Shown: positions 35,998-44,571, counted from the stretch's first letter. The stretch: 64,000 bases of DNA from Marinilabiliaceae bacterium JC017 (GCA_004296775.1 RHGE01000014.1:1-64000); one strand, 5' to 3'. Notes: a model not told the origin generated them from the sequence alone. Made by a program: numbers and translations.

Positions 35998-38358
35998 ATG
36001 AAGAAAAAGCTTTTAATTTTTAGCGTTTTTATTGTTGTTGTCGCTGCTATTCTTGCCATTTTATATCCGTTATTAACGCATAAATCGGAGGGGGTAACAG
36101 AGGATCCCGAAGGTTATTACGGGTCGGTTGGGTGTCGCCAGTGTCATGAACGTTTTTATGAATTGTGGGCGTCATCGAACCATGGATTAGCTATTCAAAA
36201 TATCAACGCTGAGTTTGCATTAAATAAAGTGCCAGCATGCCCCGGTGAGATTGCGGTGGATAGCTCATTCTTCAGGGTGGAAGTAATCCGGGATTCACTT
36301 TTCTTCATTGAGCGAAAGGGAGAAAGCGAAGTGATGTATCCGGCCACCTTTGCTTTGGGAGGTAAAAATATATACTACTTTCTGACGCCTTTTGAAAAAG
36401 GGCGCTTGCAAGTTATGCCCCTGGCTTATGATATTAATCGGGATGAGTGGTATAACAACCCCAAAAGTGCCATCCGTCATTTTTCAGAAGGTGTGGATGA
36501 TGAAGCTTTACCCTGGCGACATATTAGTTTCACTTATAATACTTCATGCTACAGTTGTCATGTGAGTCAGTTGACTAATAATTATGACTTGGCAACCAAC
36601 TCCTATCATACTACCTGGAAAGAGAATGGTATCAATTGTGAGACCTGTCACGGCCCCAGCGGGGAACACGTTAAGGTGTGCATGGAGGCCAAAGAGGGCG
36701 AAGTGCCGGAGGATTTAAAGATCATTGTCACCAGGGATTTTACCCATGAACAGCAGAATGCTTCCTGTGCGCCTTGTCATGCGAAGATGCATCCAATTTC
36801 ACCCTCATTTGCACCGGGAGATCGCTTCTTTGATCATTACAACCTGACAACCCTGGAGAACAGGGATTTTTATCCCGATGGACGGGACCTGGGAGAGAAC
36901 TACACGCATACAACCTGGCTGCAGAGTCCCTGTACCCAATCGGGACAATTGGATTGCGTGCATTGCCACACGTCCAGCGGGCGTTATCGGTTCAAAGAAA
37001 AACAGTTTAATAATGCCTGTTTACCCTGTCACCAGGAGCAGGTGAATACTGTGGAAGCGCATAGTCATCATCCTGCCGGTAGTGCCGTTGCCAGGTGTAT
37101 TTCCTGCCATATGCCCATGACGGAGTTTGCCCGCATGCACCGGAGCGATCACTCCATGCGCCCACCGGTACCATTGGCTACTAAAGAATTTGGTTCACCC
37201 AATGCGTGTAATATTTGCCATACAGAGGAGACGCCTGACTGGGCACAAAAGCACCTGGTGAAATGGAATAAGACCACACGTCAGAAGAAATACATGGCGC
37301 AGGGCCGTTTGATCAGACAGTCCCGGGATGGTAAATGGAAAAATATTAACAAGATGCTTGCTGCCATTGAAAGCGATCTTTATGGTGAAGTGGTTACCAA
37401 TTCACTGGTTCGGTTGTTGCGTAATTGTCCTAATGAGCGTAAGTGGCCGGTTATTTATGGCGCATTAAAGAATCCGTCACCATTGGTGCGTTCATCGGCT
37501 GCCGAATCGTTTGCTTACCAACAGTTACCTGGGGTAGTGGACAGTTTATTGCCATTGACGCGGGATGATTACCGCCTGGTTAGGATACAGGCAGCCAATG
37601 CGCTTTCAACCCTCCCGGATGAATTATTGGAAGGCAAAAAAGATGCAGCGTTTCAAACAGCCATGAAGGAGTTTATTACCTCTCATACCTCACGGCCCGA
37701 TGACTTTGGGGCACAGGCAGCATTGGGAAACTTCTACTTTAATAAGCGGGATTTTCCAAATGCCTTGAAACACTTTAAAATTTCCACCGATATCTATCCC
37801 GAGAACCTTGGGGCACATGTTAATAGCGGATTGATTTATTCTTTCACCGGGCAAAACGATAAAGCCCAAAGTCAGTTTCAGAAAGCCCTGTCATTGGATC
37901 CGGAAAACGAAGTCACCCACTTAAATTATGCTTTGTTGATGGGTGAGATGGGAAAACGGCAGGAGTCTAAAACATCTTTTGAGAAAGTGTTGGAACTCAA
38001 CCCACGTTCGGCTGTGGCCGCTTTTAACCTCAGTGTTTTGGTGGCTAATAACAATCTTTCGGAGGCGGTCAGGTTGTCCGGGTTGGCCTGGGAAATTGAT
38101 GCGCAAAATCCCAAGTACGGGTATACCTACGGGTACTTCCTCTATTCCAATAATCAGAAGCAGCCCGCCATTAAACAATTGAAAACGATGATTAACCGTT
38201 TTCCCACCTATACCGATTCCTATTTTTTTTTGTATGATATTTACATGAAAAACAATCAAAAAGACGAAGCCCGGAAGGTATTGTTAAAAGGGGTGGAAAA
38301 TGAAGAGTTGCCAATGGAAGTACGGACGCAGTTTCAACAATACTTGAGTAGTAAATAA
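35998..38358 (+). CDS. octaheme c-type cytochrome fused to HEAT and TPR repeats
   Basis: About 786 residues from the ATG at 35998, which starts a clean signal/anchor (KKKLLIFSVFIVVVAAILAIL); an ATG at 35959 is in frame but adds 13 poor residues. Eight CxxCH haem motifs lie between residues 46 and 408: CRQCH, CYSCH, CETCH, CAPCH, CVHCH, CLPCH, CISCH and CNICH. This domain resembles the cytochrome c554/octaheme family. Residues about 440-560 are HEAT-like repeats (LVRSSAAESFAYQQL) and about 570-780 are TPRs. It is probably exported, haem-loaded by a Ccm/Ccs system elsewhere, and used in electron transfer or as a multihaem oxidoreductase; the substrate is unknown. Confidence 0.85.
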   Translation: MKKKLLIFSVFIVVVAAILAILYPLLTHKSEGVTEDPEGYYGSVGCRQCHERFYELWASSNHGLAIQNINAEFALNKVPACPGEIAVDSSFFRVEVIRDSLFFIERKGESEVMYPATFALGGKNIYYFLTPFEKGRLQVMPLAYDINRDEWYNNPKSAIRHFSEGVDDEALPWRHISFTYNTSCYSCHVSQLTNNYDLATNSYHTTWKENGINCETCHGPSGEHVKVCMEAKEGEVPEDLKIIVTRDFTHEQQNASCAPCHAKMHPISPSFAPGDRFFDHYNLTTLENRDFYPDGRDLGENYTHTTWLQSPCTQSGQLDCVHCHTSSGRYRFKEKQFNNACLPCHQEQVNTVEAHSHHPAGSAVARCISCHMPMTEFARMHRSDHSMRPPVPLATKEFGSPNACNICHTEETPDWAQKHLVKWNKTTRQKKYMAQGRLIRQSRDGKWKNINKMLAAIESDLYGEVVTNSLVRLLRNCPNERKWPVIYGALKNPSPLVRSSAAESFAYQQLPGVVDSLLPLTRDDYRLVRIQAANALSTLPDELLEGKKDAAFQTAMKEFITSHTSRPDDFGAQAALGNFYFNKRDFPNALKHFKISTDIYPENLGAHVNSGLIYSFTGQNDKAQSQFQKALSLDPENEVTHLNYALLMGEMGKRQESKTSFEKVLELNPRSAVAAFNLSVLVANNNLSEAVRLSGLAWEIDAQNPKYGYTYGYFLYSNNQKQPAIKQLKTMINRFPTYTDSYFFLYDIYMKNNQKDEARKVLLKGVENEELPMEVRTQFQQYLSSK

Positions 38359-38378
38359 TTAATCTATACCAATTTTAT

Positions 38379-38395
38379 CAATAGATCGTTAGACG
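38379..38395 (-). repeat. half copy of the dispersed element (block 2)
   Basis: On the minus strand the sequence reads GTCTAACGATCTATTG, identical to block 2 plus its flank at 44533. No clear block 1 is found at the expected distance. Confidence 0.4.
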
Positions 38396-38439
38396 CTTAG
38401 GCAGCAACTTTCACCAACATGTTGTTCAAATTGGATGGA

Positions 38440-38516
38440 AATATATAGAGAGGTTAGAAGTTAGAGGGGGAAATAAATAGAAATACATGGAAACAGATTG
38501 AAATAGACCGCACTTA
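38440..38516 (-). repeat. single reverse copy of the pyrimidine-rich repeat
   Basis: Read on the minus strand this stretch carries CTATTTCAATCTGTTTCC, ATTTCTATTTATTTCC and CTCTAACTTCTAACCTC, the same word order as the repeats at 42797-43384. It lies in inverted orientation on the other side of the M16 gene. Confidence 0.55.
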
Positions 38517-38630
38517 CCAATGTCAATCTCGAACAACAATCAGCATTAAGTAAAATCCCTCGAAGAGGTTTTTTTCATGATTCTCCTGAAAAAACATATG
38601 CTTATGGTATAAGCTTATAAAAATAACAAC

Positions 38631-38660
38631 AAGCCGGAAGATCATCTTCCGGCTTTTTTG
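38631..38660 (+). terminator. intrinsic terminator downstream of the cytochrome gene
   Basis: AAGCCGGAAGAT and ATCTTCCGGCTT are perfectly complementary and followed by T6. It lies about 270 bp after the cytochrome stop, so either the transcript has a long 3' end or it ends an unseen small RNA. Confidence 0.75.
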
Positions 38661-38718
38661 ATTATGCGAATTAAGGGTTGAAAGTTGTAGTCTATCAAAA
38701 TAGGTTAATCATTTGATG

Positions 38719-39400
38719 GGAATCCGCGGATCCGCGAAACTTTCTTGCAAGGTCGTTTGGCGTTTCCGCGGATCCGCGAAACTTTCTTGCAAGGTCGTTT
38801 GGCGTTTCCGCGAGTCCGCGAAATGTTCTCGCGAGGTCGTTTGGCGTTTCCGCGAGTCCGCGAAATGTTCTCGCGAGGTCGTTTGGCGTTTCCGCGAGCC
38901 CGCGAAATGTTCTCGCGAGGTCGTTTGGCGTTTCCGCGAGCCCGCGAAATGTTCTCGCAAGGTCGTTTGGCGTTTTCGGGAACCTCCGAAATGTTCTCGC
39001 GAGGTCGTTTGGCGTTTTCTGAGCTTCAGAAATGTTCTCGCAAGGTCGTTTGGTGTTTTCTGAGCTTCAGAAATGTTCTCGCAAGGTCGTTTGGTGTTTT
39101 CTGAGCTTCAGAAATGTTCTCGCAAGGTCGTTTGGTGTTTTCTGAGCTTCAGAAATGTTCTCACGAGGTCGTTTGGCGTTTTCTGAACTTCAGAAATGTT
39201 CTCGCAAGGTCGTTTGGCGTTTTCTGAGCTTCCGAAATGTTCTCGCAAGGTCGTTTGGCGTTTTCGGAACCTCCGAAATGTTCTAGCAAGGTCGTTTGGC
39301 GTTTTCTGAGCTTCAGAAATGTTCTCGCAAGGTCGTTTGGCGTTTTCTGAACCTTAAGAAAACCTTCTTGCAAGGTCGCAGGAAGTTTTCTGAAGACCAT
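38719..39400. repeat. 16-unit tandem array of double-hairpin repeats (41-43 bp)
   Basis: The anchor GGTCGTTTGG recurs at 38751, 38793, 38835, 38877, 38919, 38961, 39003, 39044, 39085, 39126, 39167, 39208, 39249, 39290 and 39331, with a degenerate copy at 39374. The first units have a 42-bp period and most later ones 41. Each unit has a constant part (TGTTCTCGCAAGGTCGTTTGGCG-like) and a variable dyad: TTTCTGA-GCT-TCAGAAA, TTTCGGA-ACC-TCCGAAA, or TTTC-C-GCG...CGC-GAAA. A second small dyad alternates CTTGCAAG and CTCGCGAG. The symmetry is kept while bases change. There are no unique spacers, so it is not a CRISPR array. Confidence 0.9.
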
Positions 39401-39413
39401 ACGAATTCACGTC

Positions 39414-39557
39414 AATGCCAACTGTTCACTGCCAACTGTTCACTGCCAACTGTTCACTGCCAACTGTTCACTGCCAACTGTTCACTGCCAACTGTTCCCT
39501 GTTCTCTGTTCCTTGTTCCCTGTTTACTGTTCCCTGTTAACTGTTCCCTGCTCCCTA
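39414..39557. repeat. heptad tandem array (ACTGTTC-type)
   Basis: It begins with five exact 14-bp units ACTGTTCACTGCCA (39421-39490). It continues as 7-bp variants ACTGTTC, CCTGTTC, TCTGTTC, CTTGTTC, CCTGTTT, CCTGTTA and CCTGCTC to about 39556. All fit NCTGTTN-like heptads, about 20 in total. It starts 14 bp after the 41/42-bp array. Confidence 0.85.
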
Positions 39558-39821
39558 GGTATATAAAATTGTAAGGAATATGATTCGGTGGCGCCACAGG
39601 AGGTCCCTGTAAGTGTTAATTCAGTTTGAGTTATCGGTGTTGTCAACTTAAAAGTTCATTCAAAAAATGATGAGGGAGTGGCCTTCCGCCTTTAATTAGA
39701 ATGCAGACAGTGACTGATATGTAGCTGCTCTTGTTGTTAAAGAATGTTAATTGAATATGATTCGGCTTTCAAATTAATATTTTAGGCAACGATTTATTTT
39801 ATCCTTAAAAAACTAACGTTT

Positions 39822-42641
39822 ATGTCAAGATTATTTATGGTGATTGGTGTCTTGCTGCTATCAACCCTTATGCACGCACAGGCACCGTTTAATTTAGAGG
39901 AACCGGTACCGGTAGATCCGCAAGTAAGGATGGGGGTACTTGAAAACGGCCTGACTTATTACATCCGGCACAATGAAGAACCCAAAGAAAGAGCCAGTTT
40001 CTACATCATTCAAAATGTGGGAGCCATCCTGGAAGAGGATAATCAAAACGGATTGGCCCACTTCCTGGAACATATGTCTTTTAACGGAACCGAACATTTC
40101 CCGGGAAAAGGAATCATTAATACCCTGGAACGTCATGGGGTAGCCTTTGGACGTAATATCAATGCCTACACCGCCCAGGATGAAACGGTTTATAACCTGA
40201 GCGATGTACCGGTGGGACCGGAAGGTTTAATTGATACCTGTTTGCTGGTGTTACACGACTGGTCGGACTACCTGTTGTTAACCGACGAAGAAATTGATTC
40301 GGAGCGTGGTGTTATCACCGAAGAGTGGCGCACACGTCGCGATTCACGTTTCCGCATCCGCAACCAGTTTTCGCCCGTGTTGTATAACCATTCCAAATAT
40401 GCCAAACGGGATGTTATTGGTGATTTGGATGTGATTAAACACCATGATTACAACACCCTTCGTAAATTTTATCATGATTGGTACCGCACCGATTTGCAAG
40501 CCATTGCCGTAGTTGGTGATTTTGATGTGGATGAGGTGGAAGCCAAGGTGAAGAAGTTGTTTTCGGAGATAAAAGCGGTGGATAAGCCAATGGAGCGTTA
40601 TACTGTTGATATCCCCGATAATGAAGAGCCATTATATACGCTGGCTACCGATAAGGAAGCCACCCGCTCAAGTGTAGCCTTGTATATTAAATCGGCAGTT
40701 GTTAAACCCGAAGCCAAGAACCTGGAATATCTTCGAACTGAATATATGAAAGGATTGGTGGAAACCATGTTGAATGATCGGATTTCTGAATTGCTGCAAA
40801 AAGGCAATCCGCCCTTTATCCACGGGGGTGTTGGCTTTTCAGGGTTTACTCGTACTTCAGATGTTTTGTATATCAGTGCCTCGGCCAAGGATAATGAAGA
40901 AGCAAAAGCGTTTGAGGCCATCCTAAAGGAGGTAATGCGGGCTAAGAATTTTGGATTTACCCCGGGCGAACTGGAGCGTGCCAAAACAAATATGTTGGTG
41001 GGATTCGAAACAGCCTACAAACAGCGTAATAAAATATCCAACGACCGTTTCTGTCGTGAATACAAGGAGCATTATCTGAATCGCACGCCCATAGCCGGTA
41101 TCGAGTATGAATATCAATTCGGTAAATCGGTTATCCCTGAAATCACAGTTGAAGAGGTGTCTGCTCTTTTTGCCAGTGCCTATACACCCCATAACCGGGT
41201 TATTATTGTAACCGGTCCTGCAAAAGAAGGAGTGAACCACCTGACCGAGGCTGAGTCTTTGGCCATTATTGATAAAGTAGAGAACGATGCCACTATTTCA
41301 GCTTATGAAGATGTAGCCGTGGCTGATAATCTCATTGAAGGCGAATTACCGGCGGCATCGGTAATTGCTACCAAAGAGCTGCCACAGTTTAATGCTGTGG
41401 AGTGGACATTGAGTAATAACGCTAAGGTGGTTTACCGCTTTGCCGATTACAATAAGGAGCGTGTTAGTCTGAATGCCTATAGCAGGGGCGGAACTTCGTT
41501 ATATGAGAAAAGCGATTTACCGACTGCCGACATGACCACCGATTTTATGGGTGCTTTTGGTTTGGGAGCTTTCGATGCCATTGCCCTGAATAAAGCTCTG
41601 ACCGGTAAAAATGCAGAGGTGAGTACGCGAATCAATGGCTTGTCCGAAGGTCTTTATGGCAGCGCCCGCACCCAAGACTTCGAAACCATGATGCAGCTGT
41701 TGTATCTTCATTTCGAAAATCCGCGGTTCGACAAGGAAGCCTTCACCGCTTTAATGCAACGTAACCGGGCTGCCATTGCCAACCGGGGCGATAATCCGCG
41801 CCAGATAATCCGCGACAGCTTGTCCTTTATCTTTAGCGATTATAACCCAAGGGTAAGGAAGATTGATGGAGCCTACCTGGATGATGTGGATTTCGACCGC
41901 ATGAAAGAGATCTATCAGGAACGTTTCAGCAATGCTGCCGATTTTACCTTCTTCATTGTGGGAGATATACCACAGGAAACGGTAAAAGAGATGGCTACCA
42001 AATATATTGGTGCCATTAAGTCAACCGACAGCAAAGAGAATTGGGTGGATCGTAAGGTAGAAGGTCCCAAAGGGATCACCGTTAAAAATATCCCATTGAA
42101 GATGACCACACCCAAAAGCACGGTTATAATCAATTACGACAACGACATTGCTTATACTCCTGAAAACCGTATCATGATGTCATTCCTTGAGGGAATACTC
42201 GATTTGCGTTATACCGAATCGGTAAGAGAGAAAGAAGGGGGTACCTATGGAGTAGGCGTAAGAGCTACCTCTAACCATTACCCCGAATCTGATGCTAGTC
42301 TCCTGATTAACTTCGATTGTGATCCGGACCGTGCCAACGATTTAATTCCGCTTATTTATAAAGAGCTTGAGGCCATGGTGAAAAACGGCCCCTCTCAGGA
42401 AGATGTTGATAAAGTGCGCAAAAATCTTTTGAAAGGACGTAAAGAACGCAAAGAGAAAAATGGTTATTGGGTGGGTGTTCTTTATAGCTATTACGTGCAT
42501 GGTGTTAACAATGATGATCCGGATAACTATGAAAACATCATTGAAAACATGACCACCAAAGACATCAAAAAAGCCGTTGGTAAATTCTTAAAAAAAGCCG
42601 ACAAGATACAAGTAGTGTTTGAACCCAAAGCAGAGAATTAA
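39822..42641 (+). CDS. M16 (pitrilysin/insulinase) family zinc protease
   Basis: 939 residues with a signal peptide (LFMVIGVLLLSTLMHAQ). The inverted zinc motif H80-F-L-E83-H84 (HxxEH) lies in GLAHFLEHMSFNGTEHFPG, and a downstream glutamate is in ERGVITEEWR. Four M16-type domains are implied: an active N-terminal half to about 470 and an inactive C-terminal half ending about 930 (SVREKEGGTYGVGVRA). Single-chain, ~940-residue periplasmic members are common in Bacteroidota. It likely degrades peptides in the periplasm. It has no operon partner and is followed by its own terminator. Confidence 0.94.
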   Translation: MSRLFMVIGVLLLSTLMHAQAPFNLEEPVPVDPQVRMGVLENGLTYYIRHNEEPKERASFYIIQNVGAILEEDNQNGLAHFLEHMSFNGTEHFPGKGIINTLERHGVAFGRNINAYTAQDETVYNLSDVPVGPEGLIDTCLLVLHDWSDYLLLTDEEIDSERGVITEEWRTRRDSRFRIRNQFSPVLYNHSKYAKRDVIGDLDVIKHHDYNTLRKFYHDWYRTDLQAIAVVGDFDVDEVEAKVKKLFSEIKAVDKPMERYTVDIPDNEEPLYTLATDKEATRSSVALYIKSAVVKPEAKNLEYLRTEYMKGLVETMLNDRISELLQKGNPPFIHGGVGFSGFTRTSDVLYISASAKDNEEAKAFEAILKEVMRAKNFGFTPGELERAKTNMLVGFETAYKQRNKISNDRFCREYKEHYLNRTPIAGIEYEYQFGKSVIPEITVEEVSALFASAYTPHNRVIIVTGPAKEGVNHLTEAESLAIIDKVENDATISAYEDVAVADNLIEGELPAASVIATKELPQFNAVEWTLSNNAKVVYRFADYNKERVSLNAYSRGGTSLYEKSDLPTADMTTDFMGAFGLGAFDAIALNKALTGKNAEVSTRINGLSEGLYGSARTQDFETMMQLLYLHFENPRFDKEAFTALMQRNRAAIANRGDNPRQIIRDSLSFIFSDYNPRVRKIDGAYLDDVDFDRMKEIYQERFSNAADFTFFIVGDIPQETVKEMATKYIGAIKSTDSKENWVDRKVEGPKGITVKNIPLKMTTPKSTVIINYDNDIAYTPENRIMMSFLEGILDLRYTESVREKEGGTYGVGVRATSNHYPESDASLLINFDCDPDRANDLIPLIYKELEAMVKNGPSQEDVDKVRKNLLKGRKERKEKNGYWVGVLYSYYVHGVNNDDPDNYENIIENMTTKDIKKAVGKFLKKADKIQVVFEPKAEN

Positions 42642-42659
42642 CCCCTCTGATACGAATGC

Positions 42660-42698
42660 AAAAGCGCCGTTTCCTATTGAGAAACGGCGCTTTTTTTA
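42660..42698 (+). terminator. intrinsic terminator after the M16 protease
   Basis: AAAGCGCCGTTTC and GAAACGGCGCTTT are complementary around a short loop (CTATT), followed by T7. Confidence 0.93.
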
Positions 42699-42796
42699 TT
42701 TATGGGCTAGGGGGTGAATAAGACATGATTTACAAGATTAACAGGATTGAATTCCTCCCGTCCAACCATCTAGCTCCATTTATTTTTGCCAGCTTC

Positions 42797-43384
42797 AAAT
42801 CTCTAACCTCTCTCTCCCTATTTCAATTTATTTCTATGTGTTTCCCTATTTTCATCTATCTCCATCAGCTTCCAACCTCTATTCTCTAACCTCCATCTCC
42901 CTATTTCAATTTATTTCCATCTATTTCCTATGATCCCTCTATCTCCATCAGCTTCTCGAACTTCTATCTTCTAACCTCTCTCCCTATTTCCATTTATTTC
43001 TATCTATTTCCTACTATTCCTCTATCACCAAATTTCACCTCTCTCCACCAGTTTCGAATCTCCATCTTCTAACCTCTCTCCCTATTTCCATTTATTTCTA
43101 TGTGTTTCCCTATTTCCATTTATTTCTATCTATTTCCAACTATTCCTCTATCACCAAATTCCACCTCTCTCCACCAGTTTCGAATCTCCATCTTCTAACC
43201 TCTCTCTCTATTTCAATTTATTTCCATCTATTTCCTATGATCCCTCTATCTCCATCAGCTTCTCGAACTTCTATCCTCTAACCTCTCTCTCTATTTCCAT
43301 TTATTTCTATCTATTTCCTACTATTCCTCTATCACCAAATTCCACCTCTCTCCACCAGTTTCTATTCTCTAACCTCTATCTCCT
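42797..43384. repeat. seven-copy pyrimidine-rich long repeat
   Basis: The landmark TCTAACC recurs at 42802, 42885, 42970, 43068, 43194, 43277 and 43368, giving units of 83, 85, 98, 126, 83 and 91 bp. Each unit carries words such as CTATTTCCATTTATTTC, CTATCTATTTCC, CTCTATC(A/T)CCA and CACCAGTTTCGAATCTCC in the same order. Neighbouring units alternate between two subtypes (CATCAGCTTCTCGAAC and CACCAGTTTCGAATC). The last unit overlaps the 3' end of the DUF523 gene. Confidence 0.88.
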
Positions 43385-43832
43385 TATTCCTCTCCTCCCC
43401 AAAATTCTCATCCGTATATATCTCTATCCCATGCTGAGACAGTAATTCTGCCGTGAAGCCATTGCCCTTTTTCATTTTACCGGTAAACGTTCCGTCATAA
43501 ATTTTACCAAAGCCACATGAAGGACTTCTTGATTGCAAAATAGCCGTGTTGATATCAAGCGCTTTTACCACTTCCAATGTTTTCCGGGCACCCTCTTTAA
43601 ATGCATGGGTGAGGTCCTCCCCCTGGTTGCTCATCACCTTTAGTCCCTCTTGGTCCAAAATGATCTCCGAACAAGCCCGTGGCGTCTCCAGGCCACCCAA
43701 TACCTCCGGACAAACCGGTATAGCTTTACCGCTGTTCACCAGTTGTGCAATCTCCTCAATCTTGGAATTGCCGCCATTATAGCGGCAATTAACACCCGCT
43801 AAACAGGCACTCACCAGAATTAACTTTGACAT
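43362..43832 (-). CDS. DUF523 family protein
   Basis: 156 residues matching DUF523: ILVSACLAGVNCRYNGGN at the N-terminus, IPVCPEVLGGLETPR and AILQSRSPSCGFGKIYDGTF. Conserved cysteines (SACL, NCRY, VCPE, SPSCG) suggest a metal or redox role; the function is unknown. The C-terminal residues IEVRE and the stop codon are encoded by the neighbouring repeat word TCTCTAACCTCTATCTC, so the original C-terminus may have been replaced by repeat DNA. Confidence 0.88.
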   Translation of the reverse strand: MSKLILVSACLAGVNCRYNGGNSKIEEIAQLVNSGKAIPVCPEVLGGLETPRACSEIILDQEGLKVMSNQGEDLTHAFKEGARKTLEVVKALDINTAILQSRSPSCGFGKIYDGTFTGKMKKGNGFTAELLSQHGIEIYTDENFGEERNKEIEVRE

Positions 43833-43958
43833 ATCTTAAAACTTTTATCGTAAAAAACATCATCGCGCCGCCTTAACTCCATGTATCTGGCCATGGCACT
43901 TATAAAAAAGGCGGCAAGGTAGCCATATTTCGTGATTCTTTTGCTCACTTTTATTTGG

Positions 43959-43990
43959 GTGGCCGGGCAGGTCCTCTGCTATAGCGCCAG
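43959..43990. repeat. partial copy of the GC-rich element
   Basis: From GGCCGGGC onward, 22 of 29 bases match the left end of the element at 18152. No counterpart of its right arm follows, so this is a truncated copy. It lies in the 739-bp gene-free region 43833-44571. An overlapping 63-codon leftward ORF is not convincing. Confidence 0.4.
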
Positions 43991-44028
43991 CCTGAAAACA
44001 AAAACACAGAGGCCAAAACCAGTCGCAG

Positions 44029-44084
44029 AAATATACCTCCCCGATTTTCATTGAATACTCAAGGAAAATCGTGGAGGTATATTT
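44029..44084. repeat. 56-bp near-perfect hairpin
   Basis: AAATATACCTCC (44029-44040) pairs exactly with GGAGGTATATTT (44073-44084). Inside, GATTTTC (44043-44049) pairs with GAAAATC (44064-44070), and TTGA (44051-44054) with TCAA (44059-44062). Only a 2x2 internal loop and one mismatch interrupt a stem of about 26 positions. The right arm contains TATATTTG, a -7 promoter-like box. There is no T run, so it is not a simple terminator. Confidence 0.7.
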
Positions 44085-44503
44085 GTGTATTCTATTTTGA
44101 GGTTAATATGAAATTTTCATTCATCTGTCTGTGGGGCTCTGTAAGCTGTTTTAAATCTGCTGATATTATCATGGTAAAAAAGGGTGATTTTGTCATTTTG
44201 TTCTTAATAAAATAATGTTATGTTTGTGCCGCTTTTTTGAGGCCGGGAATTACTTCATTACTGTTAATGGGTTATGGTTTTTAGCGTGGCTAAGGCCTAA
44301 CAGGCAGTTTATGGCGGAAGGTGCATTAGATAGGTTATGGTAGTAAAAAATGCGAACCGTTAGTATCAGGTTTATTAATTGGTGTCTGCAAAATTATCGA
44401 TGAGAATAAAATTAACCGTTCGTTAAGAATTTGGCATTATTTGATTGATAGCTGATGGCTAATTGAAAGTCAAAGCTTTTTTGGTATCAAAATTGAGCTG
44501 ACC

Positions 44504-44548
44504 ATAAATCAGTTTCAGGTCTGTTAATGCAAGTCTAACGATCTATTG
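44504..44548 (+). repeat. dispersed two-block intergenic element, copy C
   Basis: Block 1 is ATAAATCAGTTTCAGGTCTG and block 2 AACGATCTATTG starts 33 bp after it (44537). It ends 24 bp upstream of the next start codon, so it overlaps that gene's leader. Confidence 0.55.
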
Positions 44549-44571
44549 TAAAATAAATCAACGGTATTTCA

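Noticed and set aside
38709-39400. Overlapping ORFs of 79-119 codons on both strands across the tandem array
   Set aside because: They arise because 42-bp units keep frame without stops; the 41-bp units shift the frame, the peptides are arginine-rich repeats, and there is no plausible start or promoter.
38719-39400. CRISPR array
   Set aside because: The whole 41-43-bp unit is repeated with graded variation, there are no unique spacers, and no cas genes are in the window.
42721-42760. CATGATTTACAAGATTAACAGG as a new element
   Set aside because: Words of this ATGATTTACAAGATT form are widespread low-complexity intergenic repeats in many bacteria; one copy here is not informative.
43860-44051. 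63-codon leftward ORF
   Set aside because: It overlaps the truncated GC-rich copy and starts inside the 56-bp hairpin; the composition (many Cys, Phe, His) is not protein-like and no family fits.
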